Source: Sulfuricella denitrificans (lineage in GTDB: Bacteria > Pseudomonadota > Gammaproteobacteria > Burkholderiales > Sulfuricellaceae). Taken from it: a DNA stretch of 64,000 nucleotides. The stretch is from contig NSJJ01000010.1 in assembly GCA_002632355.1 (NCBI GenBank), positions 62,001 to 126,000 of the forward strand, in the 5' to 3' direction. Below are positions 45,314 through 53,995 of the stretch, piece after piece. Each line of letters opens with the position of its first letter. Within the stretch, counting starts at the first letter, position 1. Both the position numbers and the translations under genes were made by a program. The notes beneath the pieces are model-generated. The model ran no database searches. It saw nothing but the letters and a program-made list of their open reading frames with translations, and was not told the origin of the DNA.

Positions 45314-45664
45314 ATGACCCAGCCGCTCACCACCGCCGACCAGCGCGCGCAACTGCTCGCCAACGGCGCAGCGCGCTCTGCCGGTCAGCACACCAATCCG
45401 TGGCCCGTGGTAAGGCTGTTCACGCCGGATGCGCACTTGACCTGGTTGCTGGCTGCGCTCGACCCGGCCGATGGCGATACGGCCTGGGGCCTCATCGACC
45501 TCGGCATTGGCATGCCGGAGTTGGGGACGGTCAAGCTGTCCGACCTGGCAGGCATCGTCGGGCCGCATCAGCGGCCCATCCAACGCGACCTGTATTTCCT
45601 CGCATCACGGCCGTTGTCGGCATACGTCCGGCAGGCGCAAATTGACGGATCTATCCCAGACTGA
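45314..45664 (+). CDS. DUF2958 domain protein
   Basis: 116 aa from ATG 45314. It shows the DUF2958 pattern PVVRLFTPDAHLTWLLAALDPADGDTAWGLIDLGIGMPELGTVKLSDL and YFLASRPLSAYVRQA. Part of the conserved Tn4371-type block DUF2958-DUF2285-AlpA-RepA-ParA. The function is unknown. The ribosome site is poor (GGTTCC). Confidence 0.9.
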   Translation: MTQPLTTADQRAQLLANGAARSAGQHTNPWPVVRLFTPDAHLTWLLAALDPADGDTAWGLIDLGIGMPELGTVKLSDLAGIVGPHQRPIQRDLYFLASRPLSAYVRQAQIDGSIPD

Positions 45665-46033
45665 TTGATCTACACGGCTCGCTGTAGCGCGCCCTGCAGA
45701 CACAGGCCATTGCGGCGCATTATGTCTTTTTCTGTCTGGGTTATGACGTTGGCAATCTGAATCGCCGCTCTTGCGCCAAGTCGGTGCGTCGTGACCGAAA
45801 CGGTCATGATGTATTTCGCGGCTTGCGGCAGGGTGTCCGGTGCTGTGCCCGATTTCCGGGCTGCGCAGCCGTCGCATTCGGACGATCCACGTAAGACCTC
45901 GGAGCCAATCAGTCTTGACACCGCTCGTTACAGCATGAGTGTATCCCTTTGCCGGTGGTGCGTTCAGGTTTTGATGGCGTAGCTCCGGCGTGCCGACCGT
46001 GGCGACGATTCCTGCCCAACAGGAGGTTGCCTC
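45665..46033. other. Intergenic stretch between DUF2958 and DUF2285
   Basis: 369 bp. An 83-codon frame on the minus strand (45921-45670, GTG start, no clear ribosome site) ends in TEKDIMRRNGLCLQGALQRA and might be a gene remnant, but no family is recognised. Otherwise nothing seen until AGGAGG at 46021. Confidence 0.35.
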
Positions 46034-46789
46034 ATGGCTGATCGAAGCGCCGAACCTTGGTATCCCACCGCCGCGTATCTCTACGTGCTGCATCTGGATG
46101 ACCTAGCACTGGCCTGGGAGTATTTGCGCCGCCACCCCGACTACCGCCGCGACTGGCTGCGCCGTCGTCACCAGCCGGACGCCGCCCACCATTGGGGCTT
46201 GCGCATGCTGGAAGACCCTGCCGTGGATGCGCGCGACGCGCATCCGGCCTGGCTTCCCGGCCATCCCTGCACGGCGCAGCTTCACCCGGACATCGATCCG
46301 CCGCCGGGTGCCACGACATTCGAGTTCTGGCGCATCCCCGGCCAAAAACAATTGGTCCACGACGGCCGACGCCTGATGCTCGCCACGCGTTGGCCGGGCT
46401 GCTGCCTGCGCCTGACGCTGGCGCCAAGCCTGGAGGATGGCATGGCCTACGTCTACGCCATCCGGTCGTGCGACATGCCTTGCGCACGCCATTGCATGCT
46501 GCGGGCCGAACTGGACAAGCTGGCCGTTTCCTCCGAAGGCACGCCTGCAGCAGTGGCTCGGCCCCGGCCTGCGCCGACTGCGCTGCAGGAACTGCACACC
46601 TTGCAGGCGCTCGACGCAACCTTGGCAGGAGCGTCACTGCGCGAAATCGCCGAGGGGCTGTTCGGCACCGATGCAGTGGTCAAAGGCTGGTACGCCGATG
46701 GCGGCCTGCGCTCCCGCGTGCGCCGCCTGGTGCGGCGTGGCCTGACGCTGATGCGCGGCGGCTACCGCCGCCTGGCCCAAATCAAATAG
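46034..46789 (+). CDS. DUF2285 domain protein (transcription regulator-like)
   Basis: 251 aa with a strong AGGAGG 7-8 nt before ATG 46034. The N-terminal DUF6499-like part (WYPTAAYLYVLHLDDLALAWEYLRRHPDYRRDW) and the C-terminal DUF2285 helix-turn-helix (LQALDATLAGASLREIAEGLFGTDAVVKGWYADGGLRSRVRRLVRRG) are both clear. These proteins are ICE-specific DNA binders placed just before the replication genes. The tail is highly basic. Confidence 0.9.
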   Translation: MADRSAEPWYPTAAYLYVLHLDDLALAWEYLRRHPDYRRDWLRRRHQPDAAHHWGLRMLEDPAVDARDAHPAWLPGHPCTAQLHPDIDPPPGATTFEFWRIPGQKQLVHDGRRLMLATRWPGCCLRLTLAPSLEDGMAYVYAIRSCDMPCARHCMLRAELDKLAVSSEGTPAAVARPRPAPTALQELHTLQALDATLAGASLREIAEGLFGTDAVVKGWYADGGLRSRVRRLVRRGLTLMRGGYRRLAQIK

Positions 46790-46914
46790 CGTGGGGAGGG
46801 TCGTTTTGCCCTCACTGCAAAACGACCCTCAACGGGACGCATCGCTTTCTTGAGACTGTCTCCATCTGGCCGCGCGGTGCGGCCGGGCTTTCCCGACCGA
46901 TGGAGGCTTACCCG

Positions 46915-47211
46915 ATGCGACCTGCTCCTTTGCGGCCTGCTGCCGCACACGCTACCCAGCAGCAACCCGCTGCCGCTGCACAACCCCAACGCTACCTGAC
47001 CAACGACGAGGCTGCCGAATACCTGCGCTTGTCTCCACGCACGCTGGAGAAACAGCGCGTGATCGGTGGCGGGCCGAAGTTCCGCAAGTTCGGCCGTCGC
47101 GTCATGTACGCCGTGGCCGACCTCGACGCCTGGGCCGAAACGCGCAGCTTCGAGAGCACGTCCGATCCCGAATACGCCGAGCACCACTCGGCCGACAGCC
47201 GTGCGCGCTGA
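46915..47211 (+). CDS. AlpA/MerR-like helix-turn-helix protein
   Basis: 98 aa. GGAGG at 46902-46906 places the start at ATG 46915 rather than 46900. The core is YLTNDEAAEYLRLSPRTLEKQRVIGGGPKFRKFGRRVMYAVADLDAW, an excisionase/AlpA-type winged helix. In Tn4371-like elements this gene lies immediately before repA, and may control excision or replication. Confidence 0.9.
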   Translation: MRPAPLRPAAAHATQQQPAAAAQPQRYLTNDEAAEYLRLSPRTLEKQRVIGGGPKFRKFGRRVMYAVADLDAWAETRSFESTSDPEYAEHHSADSRAR

Positions 47212-47237
47212 TCGGCGCGTCGCCGGTGGCCATCGCC

Positions 47238-48104
47238 ATGTCCAGCCCGTCGCTGCCGTCCCGATCATCGGGGCAGCGATCGACGCAGGAGCGGGAACAG
47301 CTCGACCTGTTCCGCGCGCTGCCGGGCGACATGGCGCCGCGCGACAGCCAGGACTTGATGGCCTTTCCGTTCTTCTCTCTGGCGAAGTCGAAGCGCGTCC
47401 AGCCGATCGACTTCCGCGCAGGCTGTGTGACGATCCGTGTGGAGGGAACGCAGGAGCACGGCATCGCCACGATCTGGGATGCCGACATCCTGATTTGGGC
47501 CGCCAGCCAGATCGTGGAAGCGCGCGACGCGGGCATTCGCCCGTCGCGCCTCATGCGCGCCACGCCCTACGAGATCCTGCGCTTCATCGGACGCGGTACG
47601 TCGCTACGCGACTACCAGCGCCTCAAGGCAGCCTTGGATCGCTTGCAATCGACGACGGTGGCCACCTCCATCCGCGAGACGACCGGGCGGCGCCTGCATC
47701 GTTTTTCGTGGATCAACGAATGGAAGGAACTGGCCGACGCCCGTGGCACGCCGCTGGGCATCGAGTTGATCCTGCCGGACTGGTTCTACGCGGGCGTATT
47801 GGACGCGGCGCTGGTACTGACCATCGATCCAGCCTATTTCAAGCTGACGGGCGGTATCGAACGCTGGCTGTACCGCTTGGTGCGCAAGCACGGCGGCAAA
47901 CAGCCGGGCGGGTGGCAGTTCGACTTCAAACACCTGCACCGCAAGTCGGGCAGCACGGCGAAGCCCTACGACTTCGCCTGCGACCTGCGCGCGCTGGTGG
48001 CGCGGCAGTCGATGCCGGGCTATGTCCTGGGCATCGAGCGGATGCTGGACGACGGGGCCGAACTGCTGACCTTCCGGCCCGTGCCGCGGACGGCACGGGG
48101 ATAA
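47238..48104 (+). CDS. repA: Replication initiator protein A (RPA family)
   Basis: 288 aa from ATG 47238 (a GTG at 47226 is an alternative). The signature pieces are LDLFRALPGDMAPRDSQDLMAFPFFSLAKSKR, IWDADILIWAASQIVEARD, YEILRFIGRGTSLRDYQRLKAALDRLQST and RWLYRLVRKHGG: a winged-helix initiator of the PF10134 family. It would bind the iteron-like repeats found just after its gene. The presence of repA with parA suggests the excised ICE can replicate and be partitioned like a low-copy plasmid. Confidence 0.93.
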   Translation: MSSPSLPSRSSGQRSTQEREQLDLFRALPGDMAPRDSQDLMAFPFFSLAKSKRVQPIDFRAGCVTIRVEGTQEHGIATIWDADILIWAASQIVEARDAGIRPSRLMRATPYEILRFIGRGTSLRDYQRLKAALDRLQSTTVATSIRETTGRRLHRFSWINEWKELADARGTPLGIELILPDWFYAGVLDAALVLTIDPAYFKLTGGIERWLYRLVRKHGGKQPGGWQFDFKHLHRKSGSTAKPYDFACDLRALVARQSMPGYVLGIERMLDDGAELLTFRPVPRTARG

Positions 48105-48128
48105 CTCGGGAAAAACCTGTGAATGGCC

Positions 48129-48192
48129 TCGTGCTATCAGGCGTGCCGGGTGTCGTGCTATCGGGCGTGGCCCTATCGTGCTATCAGGCGTG
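48129..48192 (+). repeat. Three iteron-like direct repeats (candidate replication origin)
   Basis: 17-bp copies TCGTGCTATC(A/G)GGCGTG begin at 48129, 48153 and 48176, spaced 24 and 23 bp, close to two turns of DNA. They start 24 bp after repA and are followed by a 50-bp AT-rich stretch (48233-48280). This is the layout of an iteron-controlled origin. Confidence 0.7.
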
Positions 48193-48369
48193 CGAAATCG
48201 CCGCAAACCCAATAACGGCGCGGGTTTGCGGCCCCTCTAACTTACCTAACTTAAATTCATTAACTAATAAAAGAAGCGCGCCGTTTCGGTGGATAAACAA
48301 CAAACGGCATCGCGCGCAGCGTTTCGCACGGCGAAGAAAACCCGGTTTTCCAGCAAGGAGGGCCGCGCC

Positions 48370-49008
48370 ATGATCATCGCTTTGCTGAATCAGAAAGGCG
48401 GTGTGGGAAAGACCACGCTGGCCACACACATCGCCGGCGAGTTGGCAATGCGCGGCCAGCAGGTCGTTCTGCTCGATGCTGATCCGCAGGGCTCGGCGCT
48501 GGACTGGACACAGCGGCGCGCCCAACAGGGCTTACCACGCTTGTTCAGCGCCGTGGGCCTTGCACGCGAGACGCTGCACCAGGAAGCCCCCGAGCTGGCG
48601 CGCAGGGCCGATCACGTCGTCATCGACGGCCCGCCACGCATCGCCGCCCTCGCGCGCTCCGCGCTGCTGGCGGCCGAGCGTGTGCTGATCCCCGTACAGC
48701 CCAGTCCCTACGACCTGTGGGCGTCGGCCGAGATGGTGGCGCTGATCCGGGAGGCACAGGTGTTCCGGCCGACGCTGCGCGCGGCCTTCGCCATCAATCG
48801 GCGCGTCAGCACCACAGTGATCGGACGCGAGGCGCGCGGCGCGCTCGCCGAGCAACCGTTACCAGCGTTGCACGCAGAAATCCGCCAGCGCATCGTCTTC
48901 GCCGACAGCGTGGCCGCCGGGCGGCTCGCCCGCGAGACGGCACCTGATAGCGCCGCCGCGCGCGAGATCACCGCGCTGGTCGATGAACTGCTGCGGTGGC
49001 CGACATGA
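48370..49008 (+). CDS. parA: ParA-family partition ATPase
   Basis: 212 aa from ATG 48370 with AAGGAGG upstream. The deviant Walker A is LNQKGGVGKTTLA (residues 6-18); the A' motif VLLDADPQGSALDW and Walker B VVIDGPP are clear. There is no N-terminal HTH, so it is a small type Ib ParA that works with a separate small DNA-binding partner, encoded immediately downstream. Confidence 0.95.
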   Translation: MIIALLNQKGGVGKTTLATHIAGELAMRGQQVVLLDADPQGSALDWTQRRAQQGLPRLFSAVGLARETLHQEAPELARRADHVVIDGPPRIAALARSALLAAERVLIPVQPSPYDLWASAEMVALIREAQVFRPTLRAAFAINRRVSTTVIGREARGALAEQPLPALHAEIRQRIVFADSVAAGRLARETAPDSAAAREITALVDELLRWPT

Positions 49009-49277
49009 CCACAGAACGGTCTACGCGCGGCAAGCGCGTCGGCATCGGTACACGTCCGCCGGCGAACCCGCACGCCGAGGCGTGGGTTCGCCAGGGCGAA
49101 GCCGATGCCTTGCAGAAAGGCGACCTCTACACCGCGCGCCTGACCCTCGACATCACGCCCGCGATGCGTGCGCGCATCAAGGTCTCGGCCTTCACGCAAG
49201 GCGTGACGGTGGCCGAACTGCTGCGCGCGCTGCTGGAACGCGAGTTCCCGGATGGATTCACGGAGAACACACCATGA
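49005..49277 (+). CDS. Small ParA-partner DNA-binding protein (ParG-like)
   Basis: 90 aa from ATG 49005, overlapping the parA stop by 4 nt (ATGA). A flexible basic N-terminus (TTERSTRGKRVGIGTRPP) precedes a ribbon-helix-helix-like C-terminal half (YTARLTLDITPAMRARIKVSAFTQGVTVAELLRALLEREF). Size, order and coupling match the small centromere-binding partners of type Ib ParA. No clear centromere repeats were identified. Confidence 0.85.
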   Translation: MTTERSTRGKRVGIGTRPPANPHAEAWVRQGEADALQKGDLYTARLTLDITPAMRARIKVSAFTQGVTVAELLRALLEREFPDGFTENTP

Positions 49278-49819
49278 ACGCTCACGCCTTGGCGGCCGTT
49301 GCTGCCACGCCGCCCACCGTTGCGCCGTCGCTCGTGGCGCTCGCCGGCCGAGTTGGCACCGCAGCGCCGACCTGCGTATCGCTGGCCTACGTCGAACAAC
49401 GCTTCAAGCTCTATCTGCGCTTTGGTGAACCCGTGCGCACGCTTCAGCTCGACCGCTGGCGGCGCTGCGCAGTGCTCCTGCCGGGCGCGATGTTCTGCCG
49501 CATTCGTTGGCAAGCCAACGACTACGGCACCGTCCGATGGCAGCTCATGGTGATGCAGGCGAGCACGCCGCTGGACGCCGTGCAGCGCATCCCCGGCGTG
49601 CGGCCCGGCGCACGCCTGCTGCTGCACGCCGAGGGCGAACCCGCAGTGCGCGCTGTGCTGGAACGCATCGACGCCATCGAGGCGCTGGGCATCGCCACCA
49701 TCGACGTGTCGCCCGCGTACTGGCACACGCTGGGCAACCGTCTGGCGGCCCGCCTACCGCTGCCCGAATACACCGTCGAGCGGCATACCGCCTGGTTTGC
49801 CGGGAGGACGCTGCCATGA
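49274..49819 (+). CDS. DUF2840 domain protein
   Basis: 181 aa; ATG 49274 overlaps the previous stop (ATGA). The DUF2840 block runs from VSLAYVEQRFKLYLRFGEP through RIRWQANDYGTVRWQLMVMQA and IPGVRPGARLLLHAEGEPAVRAVLERIDAIE to the C-terminal YWHTLGNRLAARLP. It is always found between parA/B and traF in Tn4371-like ICEs; the function is unknown. Confidence 0.92.
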   Translation: MNAHALAAVAATPPTVAPSLVALAGRVGTAAPTCVSLAYVEQRFKLYLRFGEPVRTLQLDRWRRCAVLLPGAMFCRIRWQANDYGTVRWQLMVMQASTPLDAVQRIPGVRPGARLLLHAEGEPAVRAVLERIDAIEALGIATIDVSPAYWHTLGNRLAARLPLPEYTVERHTAWFAGRTLP

Positions 49820-50415
49820 CGGCCCATTCCACCGCCACACGCACCAGCAACGCCGCACCGCGTCCTCGCTCGCGCCTGCGCGCTCGCATCGTGGTGGTTG
49901 GCCTATCCGCCTGCGGCCTCTCTGCGCTGGCCTGGGCTGCTTTCGTGCAGCCGCTGCCGCGCCTGATCTACAACCCGTCCGACAGCGTGGCGGTCGGCTG
50001 GTATCGCGCCGATCCACTTGCCCACCGCGCCGACTCGCTGCCACGTCCGTTGTCCGTGGGCAGCGTCGTGCTGGTTCCGCTGCCGGCCGAAGCCGCTGCG
50101 TTGGCTGCGCAGCGCGGCTATCTGCCGGTGCGCATCCCATTGCTCAAGCGCGTGGGCGCAGTTGCACCGCAGGAAGTGTGCATCGCGGGCGGCATCGTCC
50201 GCATCGACGGCATGCCTTCGGCCGCCTTGCTGCGAGCCGACCGGATGGGCCGTCCGTTGCCATCGTGGCAGCAGTGCCGCCGTCTTGAATCCGGTGAGCT
50301 GTTCCTGTTGAGCATGACCAATCCGGCGTCGTTCGACAGCCGCTACTTCGGCCCGGTCAGCGCATCCACCGTGATCGGTGTCGCGCATCCGATCTGGCTG
50401 GAGACACGTCCATGA
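49816..50415 (+). CDS. traF: TraF-type S26 signal peptidase
   Basis: 199 aa; the ATG overlaps the DUF2840 stop. A membrane helix (about 24-45) is followed by NPSDSVAVGWYRADP (Ser nucleophile region), later GYLPVRIPLLKRVGA (Lys general base) and a C-terminal FFLLSMTNPASFDSRYFGPV-like block. TraF peptidases mature and cyclise the conjugative pilin in IncP-type systems. The trb genes for that pilus would be to the right of the window. Confidence 0.93.
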   Translation: MTAHSTATRTSNAAPRPRSRLRARIVVVGLSACGLSALAWAAFVQPLPRLIYNPSDSVAVGWYRADPLAHRADSLPRPLSVGSVVLVPLPAEAAALAAQRGYLPVRIPLLKRVGAVAPQEVCIAGGIVRIDGMPSAALLRADRMGRPLPSWQQCRRLESGELFLLSMTNPASFDSRYFGPVSASTVIGVAHPIWLETRP

Positions 50416-50879
50416 TGGTCGCCGATTCGCTGCACGTTACCGTGCATTTCATCGTGCCATTCGGCGTGTCACTCCGCTGGCCGTCGCTGTGTCGTTGCGC
50501 GTGCCGTGCGGGTGCCGATCCTGCGTATCGTGCGCCGCACTTCGAGCAGCAACTGGCGTGGCTTTCCTACGTGCAGGCCTCTTGCCTCGAATGTGCCCGG
50601 CCAATGGCCGTGGTCGCGTTCCCCGGTGGGCTGGCTGCGAGCAGCGCAGCGCCGCCGAGCCGCCGATGCCTGGAGCGGAAGCGACAGGCAAAGGCGGAAG
50701 GCAAGATAAAAGGTCGCGGCACTCAGCCGCTTGAAAACCCTGTCTGCACGTGGGAGTGGCGCGGCACGCGCCAAGAGGCGGCAGCGTGCCGCGAGAGTGC
50801 GCGATGCCGCATCGGCATTGACAAAGACGCGTGCTTTGTCCGCTGGACTGCGCTGATCTTGGATGGAGGCACAGCATGA
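50412..50879 (+). CDS. Unrecognised 155-aa ORF between traF and the relaxase
   Basis: No family is recognised. It is Cys- and Arg-rich (CRCACRAG, SCLECARP) and odd in composition. What supports it is position: its ATG (50412) overlaps the traF stop by 4 nt, and its stop overlaps the relaxase ATG by 4 nt, the same coupling used by every gene in this array. It may be a genuine short gene, or a translated spacer that keeps ribosomes moving to the relaxase start. Confidence 0.45.
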   Translation: MMVADSLHVTVHFIVPFGVSLRWPSLCRCACRAGADPAYRAPHFEQQLAWLSYVQASCLECARPMAVVAFPGGLAASSAAPPSRRCLERKRQAKAEGKIKGRGTQPLENPVCTWEWRGTRQEAAACRESARCRIGIDKDACFVRWTALILDGGTA

Positions 50880-52834
50880 GCAACAAGGACGACGACCGCT
50901 TCCGTGTCCGTCCCGGCACGCCGAAACGGCGCGGCGATACCTTCATCAACAAGGTGCTGCGCCAGACCAACAAGGCCGGCGCCAAGCTCGGCAAGACGGT
51001 CGGCAAAGTCGGCCAGCGGCCCGGCTCCCGGCTGGGGCGCGGCCATGTCGCGGCGCGCTTCGCCGGGGCCTCGCTCACGCCCAATGCCCGGCGGGTGACG
51101 ATCAAGACTCGGCTGGTCAATCTGGGCAAGGCCGGGCCGCGTTCGACCGCCTCGCACCTGCGCTACATCGAGCGCGAAGGGGTTGATCACCAAGGGGGTC
51201 CAGGCCACGCCTACGGCCCGACAACCGACGCGGCGGACACCGCCGCATTCGAGGAGCTCGGGCGCGACGACCGGCACCAGTTCCGCTTCATCGTCTCGCC
51301 CGAAGACGCCGAACAGCTCGACGACCTGCGTACCTATACCCGGCACCTGATGGCGCGCATGGAAGCCGACATGGGCACCCAATTGGAGTGGGTGGCGGTC
51401 GATCACTGGAACACCGACAACCCACACACGCACGTCGTCCTGCGCGGCAAGGACGACACCGGCAAAGACCTGATCATCTCCCGCGACTATATCGCCGAGG
51501 GAATGCGCCGCAGGGCCGCCGAACTGGCGACGGAGTGGCTGGGGCCGCGCACCGAACTGGAGATCCAACGCGCCATGCAACGCGAAGTGGATCAGGAGCG
51601 ATGGACGGGGCTGGATCGCACCCTGCAGCGCGAAGCCGTGGATGGTCTGGTGCGGCCGGAAACGCTGGCGGCATCTCGGCTGCAACGCCAGCGACAAATG
51701 CTGATTGGCCGCCTGCAGCACTTGCAGCGCATGGGCCTGGCGACCGAGCCGCAACCTGGAACGTGGGCTATCCATTCCGAGGCAGAGCCAACCCTACGGG
51801 CGATGGGCGAGCGCGGCGACATCATCCGTACCATGCAGCGCGCCATGAGCGGAAAGCAGCGCGATCTAGCCGTGTTCCAGCCCGGCGAGGATGGCCGTCC
51901 CATCGTGGGTCGTATCGTTGGCAAGGGGCTGGCCGACGAGCTGCACGACAAGGGCTATCTGGTCATCGACGGGATCGACGGCAAGGCGCACTACGTCGCG
52001 CTGCCATTGCGGTCGGAGCTGGAGCAGTATCCGGCCGGGGCCGTGGTGGAAGTGAAAGGCTCGGCCGACGTGCGCGCGGCCGACCGGAACATCGCCGCGC
52101 TGGCTGTCGATGGCGTGTACCGCACCGATGATCACCTGACCGTCGCGCAGGGACAGGCCACGGCCGACCGCGACCCGCGCGAAGTGGTGGCCACCCATGT
52201 GCGCCGGCTCGAAGCCCTGCGCCGCGCTGGCATTGTGGAGCGTGTCGCGGAAGGCGTCTGGCGCGTACCCGGCGACTTGGCCGAGCGAGGCCGCCAGTAC
52301 GACGCGCAACGCCTCGGCGGTGGCGTGGCGGTGGAACTGAAATCGCATCTATCCATTGAGCGGCAGACCCGCGTGATCGGCGCCACGTGGCTCGATCAGC
52401 AGTTGATCGGCGGAGGCAAGGGGCTGGGCGACCTGGGCTTTGGCAGCGAGGTCAAGGACGCGCTGCAACAGCGTGCCGATTTCCTGACCGAGCAAGGGCT
52501 GGCCGAACGGCGCGGGCAGCGCGTGATTTTGGCGCGCAACCTGTTGGCAACGCTGCGCAGTCGGGAACTGGCAAAGGCCGCCAAGGATATGGCAGCGGAA
52601 ACCGGGCTGGAGCATCGCCCGGTGGCCGACGGGCAGCGCGTGGCTGGCATCTACCGACGCAGCGTTATGCTGGCCAGCGGGCGCTACGCCGTGCTCGATG
52701 ACGGCATGGGGTTCAGCCTGGTGCCGTGGAAGCCGGCGATCGAGCAGCGGCTGGGACGGCAGATCGCCGCCACGGTGCGCGGCGGTGGCGTGTCGTGGGA
52801 GATGGGACGGGGCAGAGGGCCATCAGTCGGCTGA
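50876..52834 (+). CDS. VirD2-like conjugative relaxase with DUF3363
   Basis: 652 aa from ATG 50876 with GGAGG 9 nt upstream. A basic N-terminal stretch (KRRGDTFINKVLRQTNKAGAK) precedes the relaxase domain: HLRYIEREGVDHQGG, then FRFIVSPEDAEQL and the metal-binding triad motif NTDNPHTHVVLRG. A DUF3363 region occupies the C-terminal 400 residues, ending WKPAIEQRLGRQI...GVSWEMGRGRG. It nicks oriT and pilots the single strand to the recipient. The catalytic tyrosine is probably the one in LRYIEREG. Confidence 0.95.
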   Translation: MSNKDDDRFRVRPGTPKRRGDTFINKVLRQTNKAGAKLGKTVGKVGQRPGSRLGRGHVAARFAGASLTPNARRVTIKTRLVNLGKAGPRSTASHLRYIEREGVDHQGGPGHAYGPTTDAADTAAFEELGRDDRHQFRFIVSPEDAEQLDDLRTYTRHLMARMEADMGTQLEWVAVDHWNTDNPHTHVVLRGKDDTGKDLIISRDYIAEGMRRRAAELATEWLGPRTELEIQRAMQREVDQERWTGLDRTLQREAVDGLVRPETLAASRLQRQRQMLIGRLQHLQRMGLATEPQPGTWAIHSEAEPTLRAMGERGDIIRTMQRAMSGKQRDLAVFQPGEDGRPIVGRIVGKGLADELHDKGYLVIDGIDGKAHYVALPLRSELEQYPAGAVVEVKGSADVRAADRNIAALAVDGVYRTDDHLTVAQGQATADRDPREVVATHVRRLEALRRAGIVERVAEGVWRVPGDLAERGRQYDAQRLGGGVAVELKSHLSIERQTRVIGATWLDQQLIGGGKGLGDLGFGSEVKDALQQRADFLTEQGLAERRGQRVILARNLLATLRSRELAKAAKDMAAETGLEHRPVADGQRVAGIYRRSVMLASGRYAVLDDGMGFSLVPWKPAIEQRLGRQIAATVRGGGVSWEMGRGRGPSVG

Positions 52835-52933
52835 CTTATGGCTCCGCCGCGATCCAGTCGGACAGACGTACCGCGCTCGACAACGGCATGGAATTCTTGC
52901 TTGTGGCGGCAATCAAGAGAATTGCCATTTGCC

Positions 52934-52959
52934 AAAGATACCGGATGAATGGTATCTTT
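52934..52959 (+). promoter_or_regulatory. Palindromic operator upstream of the SMR-TetR pair
   Basis: AAAGATACC (52934-52942) and GGTATCTTT (52951-52959) are exact inverted repeats around 8 bp. They overlap a likely promoter (TTGCCA boxes at 52922 and 52929). The position, 28 bp before the SMR start, suits repression by the co-encoded TetR protein. The rest of 52835-52987 holds no gene. Confidence 0.75.
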
Positions 52960-52987
52960 CGGACTCAACTTCAACGTAGGTCAAGCC

Positions 52988-53332
52988 ATGAATCCACTAT
53001 TCATTGCCTATGGTTCCCTTGCTCTCGCCATTGTTTGCGAGGTGACAGGCTCATCACTACTTCAGAAGACGGAGCAATTCTCTAAGCTCGTCCCGACCGT
53101 CGCGATGGGCCTCTGCTTCGTCGCTTCACTCTTTTTTCTATCACAAGCTCTAAAAGTCATTCCCCTCGGGGTTGCCTACGCGATCTGGGGTGGCCTAGGC
53201 ATCGTGCTAACTGCACTCATTAGTGTTTTCGTATTTCGCTTCGCTCTAGACGCGTGGGCATTAGTTGGCATTGGTCTAATCGTCTCGGGCGTTGTCGTGA
53301 TGAATACCCTATCGCGCAGCGTGACGCATTGA
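52988..53332 (+). CDS. SMR-family multidrug efflux protein
   Basis: 114 aa with four membrane helices. The essential glutamate of SMR proteins is in helix 1 (AIVCEVTGSSLL, residue 15), and the helix 3 signature PLGVAYAIWGGLGIVL is intact. It would exchange protons for lipophilic cations such as quaternary ammonium compounds. The TetR-type regulator gene begins one base after its stop. Its base composition is lower in GC than the neighbouring transfer genes, pointing to a separate origin. Confidence 0.93.
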   Translation: MNPLFIAYGSLALAIVCEVTGSSLLQKTEQFSKLVPTVAMGLCFVASLFFLSQALKVIPLGVAYAIWGGLGIVLTALISVFVFRFALDAWALVGIGLIVSGVVVMNTLSRSVTH

Positions 53333-53333
53333 T

Positions 53334-53921
53334 ATGGAGAACCGCTACACACGAAGGAAACAGCCTGAGCTTGTCCGGCGCTCTCTACTAGAACATGCAG
53401 CAAGGCTCGCCGTTGAACAGGGGCTAACCGCAGTCACGGTTCAAGCCGTGTCCGATGCTGCAGGAGTGACTAAGGGTGGCTTAGCACACCATTTCCCGAC
53501 TAAGCAGGCACTAATCGACGCAGTCTTCCACGAGATTCTCGATGCGCTAGATCGTGAATTGGATGAGCGAATCAAAGCCGATCCCGATCTATATGGAGCC
53601 TTCACGCGCGCATATCTGGAATCCGTCTTCGACATCGGGCCAGAAGCGAAGGGCGGACCTTGGGCAACGCTATCCGTCTCAATGCTGACTGATCCGAGCC
53701 TTCGAGCGCTATGGGCACAATGGTTTCTAGCACGCATTCAACGGCATAGTGCCACCGATGACGACGTAAAACTGGTCGCGGTGCGTCTCGCTGCGGATGG
53801 CGTCTGGCTCGCTGATTTGAGCAGCATTCCCATTCTTAAGCGAGCGGAACTGCGTTCTTACCTCATTCGCGAGACTCGAACCAATACTGAGCAGACTAAA
53901 CCTCAATCAGCCTCTACCTGA
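53334..53921 (+). CDS. TetR-family repressor of the SMR pump
   Basis: 195 aa. The N-terminal helix-turn-helix is AVTVQAVSDAAGVTKGGLAHHFPTKQALIDAV (residues 31-62), the usual TetR pattern with HHFPTK. The ligand-binding part is helical. It is encoded one base after the SMR gene in the same direction, and the palindrome at 52934 is the obvious binding site, forming a self-regulated unit. Confidence 0.92.
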   Translation: MENRYTRRKQPELVRRSLLEHAARLAVEQGLTAVTVQAVSDAAGVTKGGLAHHFPTKQALIDAVFHEILDALDRELDERIKADPDLYGAFTRAYLESVFDIGPEAKGGPWATLSVSMLTDPSLRALWAQWFLARIQRHSATDDDVKLVAVRLAADGVWLADLSSIPILKRAELRSYLIRETRTNTEQTKPQSAST

Positions 53922-53995
53922 CCTACGCTTACTTGCGCCATAAGGATCGCATGTTGCACTGCGTCTCGGCTTGACTAACTAAATACGGACCGGGA

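Noticed and set aside
45670-45921. 83-codon minus-strand ORF between DUF2958 and DUF2285
   Set aside because: GTG start without ribosome site and no recognisable family; kept only as a note on the gap.
46192-47211. 339-codon frame covering DUF2285 and the AlpA-like gene
   Set aside because: Only the part after 46,915 encodes a recognisable protein; the upstream part is the shadow of DUF2285 in another frame.
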